Shown here: in pieces, positions 24,741 through 32,702 of the stretch
Position numbering within the stretch: the stretch's first letter is position 1
Layout: each line of letters starts with the position of its first letter
NCBI RefSeq assembly: GCF_900107925.1
Contig: NZ_FNUJ01000006.1
Coordinates: forward strand, 310,001-374,000
Reading direction: 5' to 3'
Source of the DNA: Amycolatopsis pretoriensis
Lineage (GTDB): Bacteria > Actinomycetota > Actinomycetes > Mycobacteriales > Pseudonocardiaceae
DNA length: 64,000 nucleotides
Position numbers and translations under genes: made by a program
The notes under the pieces: model-generated
Databases searched by the model: none
Seen by the model: only the letters and a program-made list of their open reading frames with translations
What the model was told of the DNA's origin: nothing

Positions 24741-25483
24741 AGATCGAAGAAGTCCGGCAGCACGTGACGACCCCGCTGACCGCCCCGGCGTTCGCACCCG
24801 TCGTCCCCCGGTTCACCAACCGCGAGTACCTGAACATCGTCTACCGCACCGACGCCGACGCCCTGCGCGCGGTCGTCCCGGAGCCCCTGCGGGTCGAAGA
24901 ACCGTTGGTGCGCTTCGAAGTCATGAAGATGGGCGACGTCTCCGGCTACGGCCCGTACACCGAGTCCGGCCAGGCGATCGAGGTCAGCTTCGACGGCGAG
25001 CGCGGCGAGTACCTGCACGCGATGTACCTCGACAACTTCCCGGCGACCGCGTCCGGGCGCGAGGTCAGCGCGTACCCGAAGACCGTCGGGTCGCCGAACC
25101 TCTATGTCGACAACGGAGTTCTCGTCGGCACGCTGGACTACGGGACGCTCCGGGTGGCGACCGCGACCATGGGCTACAAGCACCACGAGCTGGACGCCCG
25201 CGAAGCCGAACGCCAGATCACCGTCCCGACGTTCATGCTCAAGACGATCCCCGGCTACGACGGCGCCCCGCGCGTCCAGGAGCTGGTCCGCACCGAGATC
25301 ACCGACGTCGTGGTCAAGGAGGCCTACACCGGCCCCGCGCGGCTGCAGCTGTTCCAGCACGTCCTCGCGCCGCTGGCCGACCTGCCGGTGCTGGAGGTCG
25401 TCTCCGCGAGCCACATCCGCACCGACCTGACGCTCGCCCCGGTCAAGCCGGTCTTCGACTACCTGGAAGGAGCGCGGTCATGA
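24737..25483 (+). CDS. Acetoacetate decarboxylase-family protein
   Basis: A 248-residue member of the acetoacetate decarboxylase superfamily. Residues TNREYLNIVYRTDADALRAVVPEPLRV and the strand YLHAMYLDNFPATASGREVSAYPKTVGSPNL are characteristic; the Lys in SAYPKT aligns with the Schiff-base lysine of acetoacetate decarboxylase. Family members decarboxylate acetoacetate, or act as aldolase-dehydratases with other keto acids. The two ATGA overlaps (24737-24740 and 25480-25483) bind it firmly to the beta-oxidation-like operon, suggesting it removes CO2 from, or rearranges, a beta-keto product made there. Confidence 0.85.
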   Translation: MKIEEVRQHVTTPLTAPAFAPVVPRFTNREYLNIVYRTDADALRAVVPEPLRVEEPLVRFEVMKMGDVSGYGPYTESGQAIEVSFDGERGEYLHAMYLDNFPATASGREVSAYPKTVGSPNLYVDNGVLVGTLDYGTLRVATATMGYKHHELDAREAERQITVPTFMLKTIPGYDGAPRVQELVRTEITDVVVKEAYTGPARLQLFQHVLAPLADLPVLEVVSASHIRTDLTLAPVKPVFDYLEGARS

Positions 25484-26388
25484 AGAACGCCGCAGTCATC
25501 GGTGCCGGCACCATCGGCCTGTCCTGGACGGCGCTGTTCGCCCACCACGGCCTGACCGTCCGGGTCACCGACCCCCGCCCCGACCTCGCCGAGGCCGTCG
25601 AAGAGGCGCTGAAGACGTTCGCCCCGCACCTCGGCACCACGGCGGAGATCCTCGCGGCCCGAGTCCACCTCGCCCGAGACGTCACTGAATCAGTGAAAGA
25701 TGCGGACGTCGTGCAGGAGAACGGGCCCGAGAACGTCGAGTTCAAAAAGGACCTGTTCAAGCGGCTCGTCGCGGAAGCTCCGGAGCACGCGCTGCTGCTG
25801 AGCTCGTCGAGCGCCATCCCGTCGACTGCGTTCACCGAAGACCTTCCGGACGCGAGCAGGGTCCTCATCGGACACCCGTTCAACCCGCCGCACCTCATCC
25901 CGCTGGTCGAGGTCGTCCCCGGCGAGCGGACGAGCCAGGAGAGCGTCGAGCGGGCCGTCGAGTTCTACACCTCGCTCGGCCGGACGCCGGTCGTGGAGCG
26001 CAAGGAGATCCCCGGGTTCGTCGGCAACCGGCTGCAGAACGCGCTGAGCCGCGAGGCCATCTACCTCGTCGAACAGGGCGTGGTGACCCCGGACGAGCTC
26101 GACAAGGTCATCACGAACTCGCTCGGCATCCGCTGGGCGACGGTCGGGCCGTTCCTCGGCTCGCACCTCGGCGGTGGCCCCGGTGGCTACCGGCACATGG
26201 CCGAGCACATCGGCAAGTCGATGAAGAAGATGTGGGCCGGCCTGGGCAACCCCAGCCAGAGCCCCGAAGAGCAGGAACGGCTCGTCGAAGCCGTCGAAAA
26301 GGCTTACGGCTCCTCCACGTACTCGGAACTGGCCGAGACGCGCGACCGCAAGCAGCTCGCAGTGTTGAACGCAGTGGAGGAGAACTGA
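25480..26388 (+). CDS. 3-hydroxyacyl-CoA dehydrogenase family (carnitine-dehydrogenase/lambda-crystallin-like)
   Basis: A 302-residue NAD-dependent dehydrogenase. NAAVIGAGTIGLSWTALFAHHG is the NAD-binding Rossmann loop; VVQENGPENVEFKKDLF, SSSSAIPSTAF and IGHPFNPPHLIPLVEVVPG are the family signature with the catalytic His; PGFVGNRLQNALSREAIYLVE starts the C-terminal helical domain. The sequence style (NGPEN, GHPFNPP) is that of the lambda-crystallin/L-carnitine dehydrogenase branch, which oxidises free or small hydroxy acids rather than long acyl-CoA. It is translationally coupled to the decarboxylase-like gene. Confidence 0.88.
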   Translation: MKNAAVIGAGTIGLSWTALFAHHGLTVRVTDPRPDLAEAVEEALKTFAPHLGTTAEILAARVHLARDVTESVKDADVVQENGPENVEFKKDLFKRLVAEAPEHALLLSSSSAIPSTAFTEDLPDASRVLIGHPFNPPHLIPLVEVVPGERTSQESVERAVEFYTSLGRTPVVERKEIPGFVGNRLQNALSREAIYLVEQGVVTPDELDKVITNSLGIRWATVGPFLGSHLGGGPGGYRHMAEHIGKSMKKMWAGLGNPSQSPEEQERLVEAVEKAYGSSTYSELAETRDRKQLAVLNAVEEN

Positions 26389-26389
26389 C

Positions 26390-27580
26390 ATGGAACCGCT
26401 CACGGACAAGCTGACCGCCGACTTCTACGACTTCGAGGCGCTGCTGCCGGACGACGAGCGCAAGCTGCTCGTCAAGGCGCGCGAGTTCATGACCCACGAC
26501 GTCAAGCCGCTGGTGAACGACAACTGGGAAGCGGGCACCTTCCCGAAGGAACTGATCGGGATGTTCCGCGAAAGCGGCCTCGCCGGTCTGCCGTACGAGG
26601 GCTACGGCGAGCACAAGCCCGCGGTCAGCCACCTGCTCACCGGCATGATGGCGATGGAGATGAGCCGCACGGACGCTTCCGTCGCGACGTTCTTCGGTGT
26701 CCACAACGGACTCGCGATGTACTCCATCCACAGTGGAGGGAGCCAGGAGCAGCGCGACCGCTGGCTGCCCGAGATGGCCGCGATGGACAAGATCGGCGCG
26801 TTCGCGATGACCGAGCCGCTCGGTGGGTCCGATGTGGCCGGTGGCATGCGCACCGTGGCCAAGCGTGAGGGTGACACCTGGATTCTCGACGGCGCCAAGA
26901 AGTGGATCGGCAACGCGACCTTCGCCGACTACGTCGTGGTGTGGGCGCGGGACGTCGACGACAACCACGTCAAGGGGTTCGTCGTCGAGAAGGGCACGCC
27001 GGGCTTCGTCCCGGAGAAGATCCAGGGCAAGACCGCGTTCCGGATCGTCGAAAACGCCGAGATCACCCTGACCGGCGTCCGCGTCCCGGAGGCCAACCGC
27101 CTGCAGGGCATCAACGGCTTCCGCGACGTCGCCGAGATCCTGCGCGCCACCCGCGGCGGCGTCGCGTGGCAGGCACTCGGCGTGATGATCGGCGCCTACG
27201 AAGCCGCGCTCGCCTACGCCCAGGAGCGCAAGCAGTTCGGCCGGCCGATCGCACGCTTCCAGCTGGTGCAGGACCTGCTCGTGAAGAGCCTCGGCAACAT
27301 CACGGCGTCGTGGGGCATGCTCGTGCAGCTCGCCCGGCTGCAGGACGCGGGCATCTTCAAGGACGAGCAGTCGTCACTGGCGAAGGCGTTCGTCACCTCG
27401 CGGATGCGCGAGGTCGTCGCCTGGAGCCGGGAGATCTTCGGCGGCAACGGGATCGTGCTCGAGTACGACGTCGCGCGGTTCTTCGCCGACGCCGAGGCGA
27501 TCTACTCGTTCGAAGGGACGCGCGAGATGAACACCCTGATCGTCGGCAAGGCGATCACGGGACAGTCCGCGTTCGTCTGA
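26390..27580 (+). CDS. Acyl-CoA dehydrogenase (glutaryl-CoA dehydrogenase-like)
   Basis: A 396-residue FAD acyl-CoA dehydrogenase. FAMTEPLGGSDVAGGM is the FAD/substrate loop, RKQFGRPIARFQLVQDLL the dimer helix and IFGGNGIVLEYDVARFFADAEAIYSFEGTREMN the C-terminal signature (first and last parts) with the putative catalytic Glu in SFEGTRE. Its pattern is closest to glutaryl-CoA dehydrogenase and to the short-chain enzymes of the CaiA type. It is the last operon gene, beginning 1 bp after the dehydrogenase stop; only 4 bp separate its stop from the convergent LCP gene. Confidence 0.9.
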   Translation: MEPLTDKLTADFYDFEALLPDDERKLLVKAREFMTHDVKPLVNDNWEAGTFPKELIGMFRESGLAGLPYEGYGEHKPAVSHLLTGMMAMEMSRTDASVATFFGVHNGLAMYSIHSGGSQEQRDRWLPEMAAMDKIGAFAMTEPLGGSDVAGGMRTVAKREGDTWILDGAKKWIGNATFADYVVVWARDVDDNHVKGFVVEKGTPGFVPEKIQGKTAFRIVENAEITLTGVRVPEANRLQGINGFRDVAEILRATRGGVAWQALGVMIGAYEAALAYAQERKQFGRPIARFQLVQDLLVKSLGNITASWGMLVQLARLQDAGIFKDEQSSLAKAFVTSRMREVVAWSREIFGGNGIVLEYDVARFFADAEAIYSFEGTREMNTLIVGKAITGQSAFV

Positions 27581-27584
27581 TCAC

Positions 27585-28781
27585 TCAGTTGACGCAGCCG
27601 GCGGCCGTACTGGTCGCCGGCTGCTTGCTGTCCGCGGTCTTGGTGGTGGTCGCGGCGACCGGCTTGACGCTGCCGACGGTGTCGTCGCCCGAGGCCTGGA
27701 CCGCGGGGCTGCTGATCGCCGTCCGGATGAACTGCTGGACCTGCGCCGGGTCGACCTTCACCGCGTCGCCGTCCGACGGCGTCGCCAGCGAGAGGCTCTG
27801 CACCGGGATGGTGGCGAACGCGATCGCGCCCGAGCTCATCCCCCGCAGCTGCTGCGCGAAGCTGAGCACGTCCCAGCCCTTGTCGAGCACCACGGCCCCC
27901 TGCACGGCGCTGACCAGCGAGTTCAGCTTCGAAACGTCGGTGAACGTGCCCGCGCTGAGGACCTTTTTCGCCATCCCGGACAGGAAGGCCTGCTGCCGCG
28001 CGATGCGGTCGAGGTCGCCGTTGGTCAGGCCGTGGCGCTGCCGGACGAACGCGAGCGCCTGCGCGCCGGAAAGCGTTTGCGGGCCGGCCGCGAAGTTCGC
28101 GCCGGAGTAGGTGTCGTGCACCGGCTCCTTGAGGCAGACCTCGACGCCGCCGACGGCCTGCGACAGCGCGTCGAAGCCGGCGAGGTTGATGGCCGCGTAG
28201 TGGTTGATGGTCAGCCCGGTGAACTTCTCGACGGTCTGGATCGCGGTCTTCGCGCCGGCCTCGTTCGCGGCCACTTCCAGCTGCGGGCCGGACAGGCCCT
28301 GGGAGCGCAACCCGGACATCGAGGCGTTCTTGCCGCGGCTGTAGGCCGAGTTGATCTTGTGCTTGCCGTAGCCGCCCGCGATGTCCACATAGGAGTCGCG
28401 CGGGATCGAGATCGCGGTGGCCGCGGCGCCGCCCGCCGGGATGTGGACGACGATCATCGTGTCGGTGGTGTCGCCGCCGTCGTCGCCGCTGCCGGCGTGG
28501 AGCGTGTCGAGCACGTTCTGTGGCAACGGGTTGCCGTACGCGTCGGTACGCGCGTCGATCCCGACGAGCAGGATGTTCTGGGCGACCTTGAGCGGTTCGC
28601 CGGGAATCGTGTCATCGCCGGCCACCTGGCCGGACGGTGAGATGACGTCGGCGGTGACGAGGCCGTGGTCCAGCTTGCTCAGCTGCGACCAGGCGTACCC
28701 GGTGGCGCCGAGCACGAGCGCCGACACGACGCCGAGCGCGACCCGCCCGCCGATGCGACGCCCCCGGGACGACAGCAGCAC
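27585..28781 (-). CDS. LytR-CpsA-Psr (LCP) family cell-wall glycopolymer ligase
   Basis: A 398-residue LCP protein. An N-terminal cytoplasmic Arg-rich stretch (SSRGRRIGGR) precedes one transmembrane helix (about 13-32) and a large extracytoplasmic LCP domain. Diagnostic residues: SIPRDSYVDI, GKHKINSAYSRG and GDLDRIARQQAFL hold the Asp/Arg/Lys cluster that binds polyprenyl pyrophosphate. In actinomycetes LCP enzymes link arabinogalactan or teichoic-like polymers to peptidoglycan. A Ser/Thr/Pro-rich tail with a terminal cysteine (AAGCVN) follows. The GTG start has a GGGGAAG ribosome site. Confidence 0.92.
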   Translation of the reverse strand: MLLSSRGRRIGGRVALGVVSALVLGATGYAWSQLSKLDHGLVTADVISPSGQVAGDDTIPGEPLKVAQNILLVGIDARTDAYGNPLPQNVLDTLHAGSGDDGGDTTDTMIVVHIPAGGAAATAISIPRDSYVDIAGGYGKHKINSAYSRGKNASMSGLRSQGLSGPQLEVAANEAGAKTAIQTVEKFTGLTINHYAAINLAGFDALSQAVGGVEVCLKEPVHDTYSGANFAAGPQTLSGAQALAFVRQRHGLTNGDLDRIARQQAFLSGMAKKVLSAGTFTDVSKLNSLVSAVQGAVVLDKGWDVLSFAQQLRGMSSGAIAFATIPVQSLSLATPSDGDAVKVDPAQVQQFIRTAISSPAVQASGDDTVGSVKPVAATTTKTADSKQPATSTAAGCVN

Positions 28782-28967
28782 GACACTTCCCCTTGCTTCC
28801 CTCTGGTGAATCCCCTCCTTCGAGGATCACCGCGTTAGCTGGGAATCAGCTGAGAAAGTTGTCGAAAAACTGTGACGCTAGCCGAACGGCCGAGCGTTTC
28901 CGCCGGTTTCGCGACGCACTGTGCCGGAACGCGTACGCGGAAGTGCTGTGGTTGCGGCCACAGTGGG

Positions 28968-29693
28968 TCAGCGCGGCATCCGGCGCCAGACCGCGCGCGG
29001 CAGCAGGCGCATCGCGAAGAAGACCGGACGGAGCACCCCGGGCACCCAGACGACCCCGCGCCGCTTCCGCAACGCGGCGACGGTCGCGTCGGCGACCTGG
29101 TCCGGCGTGCTCGAGAACGGCGCCGGGCTCATGCCCTCGGTCATCCGCCCGATGACGAAGCCGGGCCGCACGAGGAGCAAGTGGACGCCGGAGCCGTGCA
29201 GGGCGTCCGCGAGACCGCTCGCGAAGCCGTCGAGGCCGGCTTTGGCGGAGCCGTAGACGTAGTTGGCGCGGCGCACGCGGATCCCGGCGACGGAGGAGAA
29301 CACGACGAGGCTGCCGTGGCCTTGGGCGCGCAGCAGGTTCGCGGCGTGGGTTAGGACGCCGACCTGGGCGACGTAGTCGGTGTGCACGATGGCGGCGGCG
29401 TGGGTGGCATCGGTTTCGGCGCGGGCCTGGTCGCCGAGGATGCCGAAGGCGAGCACGATGACGTCGAGCGGCCCGTGCTCGGCTTGGACCTGCTCGAGGA
29501 AGGGCCCGTGGGCGGCGAGGTCGTCCGCGTCGAAGTCGACGGTTTCGGCTTTCCCGAGAGTCGCTACGGCGGCGGTGAGGTCCGAGCCCGGGCGGGCGGC
29601 CAGGACGATCTTGTCGTGGTCGCCGGCCAGGCGTTGGGCCACGGCCAGGCCGATTTCGCTGCGGCCGCCGAGGACCAGGACTGTTCCGCTCAC
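28968..29693 (-). CDS. SDR oxidoreductase, DprE2-like
   Basis: A 241-residue short-chain dehydrogenase. VLVLGGRSEIGLAVAQRL is the NAD(P)-binding motif in the variant (GGxSEIGLA) typical of decaprenylphospho-beta-D-erythro-pentofuranosid-2-ulose 2-reductase (DprE2), and the catalytic Tyr and Lys lie in NYVYGSAKAGLDGF with Ser in FSSVAG. DprE2 completes epimerisation of decaprenylphosphoryl ribose to arabinose for arabinogalactan. The DprE1 partner, usually adjacent, is not in view, so a different substrate cannot be excluded. GTG start. Confidence 0.75.
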   Translation of the reverse strand: MSGTVLVLGGRSEIGLAVAQRLAGDHDKIVLAARPGSDLTAAVATLGKAETVDFDADDLAAHGPFLEQVQAEHGPLDVIVLAFGILGDQARAETDATHAAAIVHTDYVAQVGVLTHAANLLRAQGHGSLVVFSSVAGIRVRRANYVYGSAKAGLDGFASGLADALHGSGVHLLLVRPGFVIGRMTEGMSPAPFSSTPDQVADATVAALRKRRGVVWVPGVLRPVFFAMRLLPRAVWRRMPR

Positions 29694-29840
29694 GGGGGCA
29701 GTCTTCCAGCCGGGGACGCGCGGGGTTCGGGCGGCTGCCGGCTGGGTCCGGTGTCTCGAGCCGAAGCGCGTTCACCCCGCAGCTCGTCACCGCTCCGCGA
29801 AGCGCCCGATCGCTCCCCCACATGCGCTAGCGTGCCTCGG

Positions 29841-30815
29841 GTGGGGCGCGCTCTGGATTTCGAAACCCTCGTCGAACGGCATCGGCGGGAGATTCACGTT
29901 CACTGCTACCGGATGCTCGGCTCGCTCGGGGATGCCGAAGACCTGGCCCAGGAAACCTTCCTGCGCGCCTGGAAAGCCCGCGACCACTTCGAAGGCCGGG
30001 CCAGTGTGCGCACCTGGCTCTACCGGATCGCCACCAACGCCTGCCTCGACGTCCTCGCGCGGCGGCCGCGGCGGGTGCTGCCCGATCAGCTCGGTCCCGC
30101 CGGGGAACCGGACGGCCCCATCGCCGCCGCCGATCTGCCCTGGCTCGAACCCTTCCCCGACCGGCTGCTCGACGAGGCCGGGCCCGACGCCGTCGTCGTA
30201 GAACGGGAGACCATCGAACTCGCCTACCTCGCCGCCCTGCAGCACCTGCCGCCGCGGCAACGCGTCGCGCTCGTGCTGCGGGACGTCCTCGGGTGGTCGG
30301 CCAAGGAGACCGCGGAACTCCTGGAAACCAGCGTCGCGTCGGCGAACAGTGCCCTCCAGCGCGCCCGGGCGACCCTGCGTGAACGGCTGCCCGCGCACCG
30401 TACCGAGTGGACGGCCGGCGATCCGACGGCCGAGGAAACCGCGCTGCTCAAGCGGTTCATCGCCGCCTACGAAGCCGGCGACCCGCAAGCCGTCGCGAAA
30501 CTGCTGCACGAGGACGCCCGCGCGGTCATGCCGCCCTACGAACTCTGGTTCGGCAGCGCCGCGGCGATCGTCCGCGCGCTGTCGCTGTCGCTGGACCCCG
30601 CGTCACCGCAGTGCATCGGCCGCTTCCGGATGCGTCCGACGCGGGCCAACCGCCAGCCCGCGGTCGCGACCTGGCTCCGGCGGCCCGGCGAAGCCGGCTA
30701 CCGCTGGTTCGGTGTCTCACTGCTCACGATCGAGCACGGGCTGATCACGGGACTGGCCGCCTTCGAGTCGGTCCCGGCGGCGGCGTGGGACCTGCCGGAA
30801 ATCCTGCGTGAATGA
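29841..30815 (+). CDS. ECF sigma factor with SnoaL-like C-terminus (SigG type)
   Basis: A 324-residue extracytoplasmic-function sigma factor. Region 2 (FETLVERHRREIHVHCYRMLGSLGDAEDLAQETFLRAWK) and region 4 (LPPRQRVALVLRDVLGWSAKETAELLETSVASANSALQRARATL) are clear (partial quotes); the last ~110 residues (EETALLKRFIAAYEAGDPQAVAKLLHEDA, in part) are a SnoaL/NTF2-like domain. Such fusion sigma factors are regulated by their own C-terminal domain rather than a membrane anti-sigma factor. I take the GTG at 29841 because it directly precedes the conserved region; no ribosome site is obvious. No anti-sigma gene is adjacent. Confidence 0.85.
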   Translation: MGRALDFETLVERHRREIHVHCYRMLGSLGDAEDLAQETFLRAWKARDHFEGRASVRTWLYRIATNACLDVLARRPRRVLPDQLGPAGEPDGPIAAADLPWLEPFPDRLLDEAGPDAVVVERETIELAYLAALQHLPPRQRVALVLRDVLGWSAKETAELLETSVASANSALQRARATLRERLPAHRTEWTAGDPTAEETALLKRFIAAYEAGDPQAVAKLLHEDARAVMPPYELWFGSAAAIVRALSLSLDPASPQCIGRFRMRPTRANRQPAVATWLRRPGEAGYRWFGVSLLTIEHGLITGLAAFESVPAAAWDLPEILRE

Positions 30816-30845
30816 GCACGACGACCGCGGGCGGACGTGAAAAAA

Positions 30846-30882
30846 CCCGGGCGGGCGATTCACGGGGAATCACCCGCCCGGG
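30846..30882. terminator. Strong bidirectional terminator hairpin
   Basis: A 37-base inverted repeat with 16-base arms (one C-A mismatch) and a 5-base loop; each arm starts/ends with CCCGGGCGGG. It lies 30 bp after the sigma-factor stop and about 80 bp from the end of the convergent whiB gene, so it should terminate both. An A-run stands just before it and would be a U-tract for the leftward transcript. Confidence 0.85.
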
Positions 30883-30962
30883 CACACGCTGATCCGGAAA
30901 GAAATTCTTCCGATTCGGTGTTCGCCTTCAGAGCCGCCGGGAAGAGGTCACCGGGCAGCGGG

Positions 30963-31226
30963 TCAAGCAGCTCGGTGCCGCTGCGGCGCGGTACGCGCCA
31001 GCCGGCGTCGGTCCTCGGCGGTGGTCCCGCCGAAAACACCGTGGTCCAGGCCGTTGTCGAGCGCGTAGCCGAGGCACTCGGCGCGCACCGGGCAGCGTGC
31101 GCACACGGCCTTGGCCTGCGCCGTCTGCCGGGCGCCGGGGCCCACCGCGGAGATCGGGAAGAACAGTTCCGGGTCCTCGTCCTTGCAGGCCGCGAGTTCC
31201 GCCCAGCCCGTCATCGTGGCTTCCAT
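30963..31226 (-). CDS. WhiB-family iron-sulfur transcriptional regulator
   Basis: An 87-residue WhiB-like protein, confined to actinobacteria. Four cysteines that bind a [4Fe-4S] cluster appear in LAACKDED, VCARCPVRAEC. GVFGGTTAEDRRRL is the turn and basic helix, with GVFGG in place of the usual GVWGG. The CKDEDPELFFP start is close to WhiB1/WhiB2-type proteins of housekeeping function. The ribosome site AGGGAGG lies upstream at generous spacing. No partner sigma gene is adjacent on the same strand. Confidence 0.93.
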   Translation of the reverse strand: MEATMTGWAELAACKDEDPELFFPISAVGPGARQTAQAKAVCARCPVRAECLGYALDNGLDHGVFGGTTAEDRRRLARTAPQRHRAA

Positions 31227-31290
31227 TTCCTTCGTTCACCTCCCTCTGCTACTTCTGTTTCCCATTGTCGTGGCGCGTCAACCGACTTGA

Positions 31291-31310
31291 CGCTCGCGGG
31301 CGCGCGAGCG
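31291..31310. repeat. Inverted repeat upstream of whiB
   Basis: CGCTCGCG-GGCG-CGCGAGCG is a perfect 8-bp-arm repeat (31291-31310) 65 bp upstream of the whiB start, flanked by TTGA/TCAA. It may be a regulator site in the whiB promoter or a terminator of the gene from the right. No decision is possible. Confidence 0.4.
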
Positions 31311-31419
31311 CATCCGCGTGGGTCAAGGGGGTTTTGGCTTCGGTCCCCGGCTCACCCTCCGGGCAACCAAGACTGCAACACATGAGAGTACGCCCTTCTT
31401 CCCGGGATCTCGATGTCGA

Positions 31420-32052
31420 TCACGTCACCCGATCGGCGAGATCGCGCTCCAGCGTGACCCGCACGAGAGCCGCCGCGAGGTGCGCCAGCTCGCCCGGATC
31501 GACCAGCTTCGCGAGCCCATCGGGCCGCGTCGGCAGGCCGAGCTTTTCGGCCCCCCGCAAGGCTTTCCCATCCAGGTGCGGTCGAAACTCCGGCCAGACG
31601 AGCTGCACCTCCCGGCCGAAGATGTCCGCCCCCACCGGACCGAGCCGCGGGACCTTCCCCAGCAGCGCGGCCAGTGTCCGGAATTCGCCGTTCGCGGCCT
31701 CGCGGACCCGTCTCAGGTCCCCGCGGTACTCGTCGAGCAGGTACCGCGCGCCCTCTCCGAGCGCCGTCGCGGTCTGTTCGTCGTAGCGCTTGTAGTGCGC
31801 GCGGCCGAGGGCGGCCACCCGCTGCTGCCACGCCGCTTCGGCCATCGCCTTCGCGGTGCCCATCCCCGCGGCCCGTAACTCCCGGGCCGCGTCGACCGCG
31901 ATGCCCGCCTTGATCCGGGTCGAGAGCAGCACCGACAGCACCAGCAGCCGGTAGAGCGGCGCCGGCTGGTCGGCGAGCTTGATGCCCGCCTCGGCGGCGT
32001 AGGTCGGACCTGCCTCCTTGAGCAGGCGCCGGACCGTGTCTCGCTGGGTCAT
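31420..32052 (-). CDS. Endonuclease-III-like HhH protein (putative DNA repair)
   Basis: A 210-residue protein from the ATG at 32052. LYRLLVLSVLLSTRIKAGIAVDAARELRAAGM resembles the N-terminal helical region of endonuclease III/HhH-GPD glycosylases, where LxSVLLS-T precedes the helix-hairpin-helix; LLGKVPRLGPVGADIFGREV is the HhH-like loop with Asp. The Lys of NTH-type lyases is not seen and no FeS cysteines are present, so it may be a degenerate or non-catalytic relative. Similar actinobacterial proteins are annotated endonuclease. An upstream start (32091) cannot be excluded. Confidence 0.55.
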   Translation of the reverse strand: MTQRDTVRRLLKEAGPTYAAEAGIKLADQPAPLYRLLVLSVLLSTRIKAGIAVDAARELRAAGMGTAKAMAEAAWQQRVAALGRAHYKRYDEQTATALGEGARYLLDEYRGDLRRVREAANGEFRTLAALLGKVPRLGPVGADIFGREVQLVWPEFRPHLDGKALRGAEKLGLPTRPDGLAKLVDPGELAHLAAALVRVTLERDLADRVT

Positions 32053-32211
32053 CGGGTTCGGGTACCCGAGATGCCCGCACCCATTCGTCACCGGTCGTCA
32101 CCGATCCGGAGCAGCTCATTACTCCTACCGAGCAGTCTTGATCGAATCGTTACACGCAGGAGTCACCTCGGCGCACTTGTTCCAGTGGAGGCGAGGGGTG
32201 GTGAGGGGTCC

Positions 32212-32697
32212 GTGTGCGCTGGCGACGATTTCGACGCGTTCTTCCGCGCCGACTTCCCCCCGCTCGTGGCGTTCCTGTGCAAGGCCGGGTTCGAGGTCGA
32301 GATCGCCCGTGACGTCGCCGTCGAAGCGATGCTGCACGCGCTGGAGGCGTGGCCGGTCCCCGAGGACCCGCGGGCCTGGGTGCGCCGCGTCGCCGGGCGG
32401 CTGCTCGACGCGGCCGACGACTCGCGCGCGGACTGGGCGGCGGACGACCCGCAGGACGACGAGAAGCTGGCCGTGCTGGTCGACCAGCACGCGGGGCTCA
32501 TCGACCTGCTCGCCTCCCTGCCCGGCCAGCAGCGGACGGTGCTCGCGTGGTCGCTCGACGGCTTCACGCCGACGCAGATCGCGAACGCCTTGCGCATCGC
32601 CCCCGCGACCGTCCGTTCCAACCTCCGCCACGTGCGGGAACGCCTCAGGCGCCACCGGGCCGCACCGCCCGGCGACCAGCGGGACAGGGAAGGGTGA
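32212..32697 (+). CDS. ECF-type sigma factor-like protein
   Basis: A 161-residue protein. The N-terminal part (DDFDAFFRADFPPLVAFLCKAGFEVEIARDVAVEAMLHALEAW, in part) matches sigma region 2 and LASLPGQQRTVLAWSLDGFTPTQIANALRIAPATVRSNLRHVRERL (in part) is a clear sigma region 4 HTH. The core region 2 is shorter and less conserved than in usual ECF factors. GAGGGG precedes the GTG at 32212. It is followed after about 5 bp (or overlaps by 4 if the GTG at 32694 is used) by a second sigma gene, an unusual tandem. Confidence 0.75.
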   Translation: MCAGDDFDAFFRADFPPLVAFLCKAGFEVEIARDVAVEAMLHALEAWPVPEDPRAWVRRVAGRLLDAADDSRADWAADDPQDDEKLAVLVDQHAGLIDLLASLPGQQRTVLAWSLDGFTPTQIANALRIAPATVRSNLRHVRERLRRHRAAPPGDQRDREG

Positions 32698-32702
32698 GCA
32701 CC

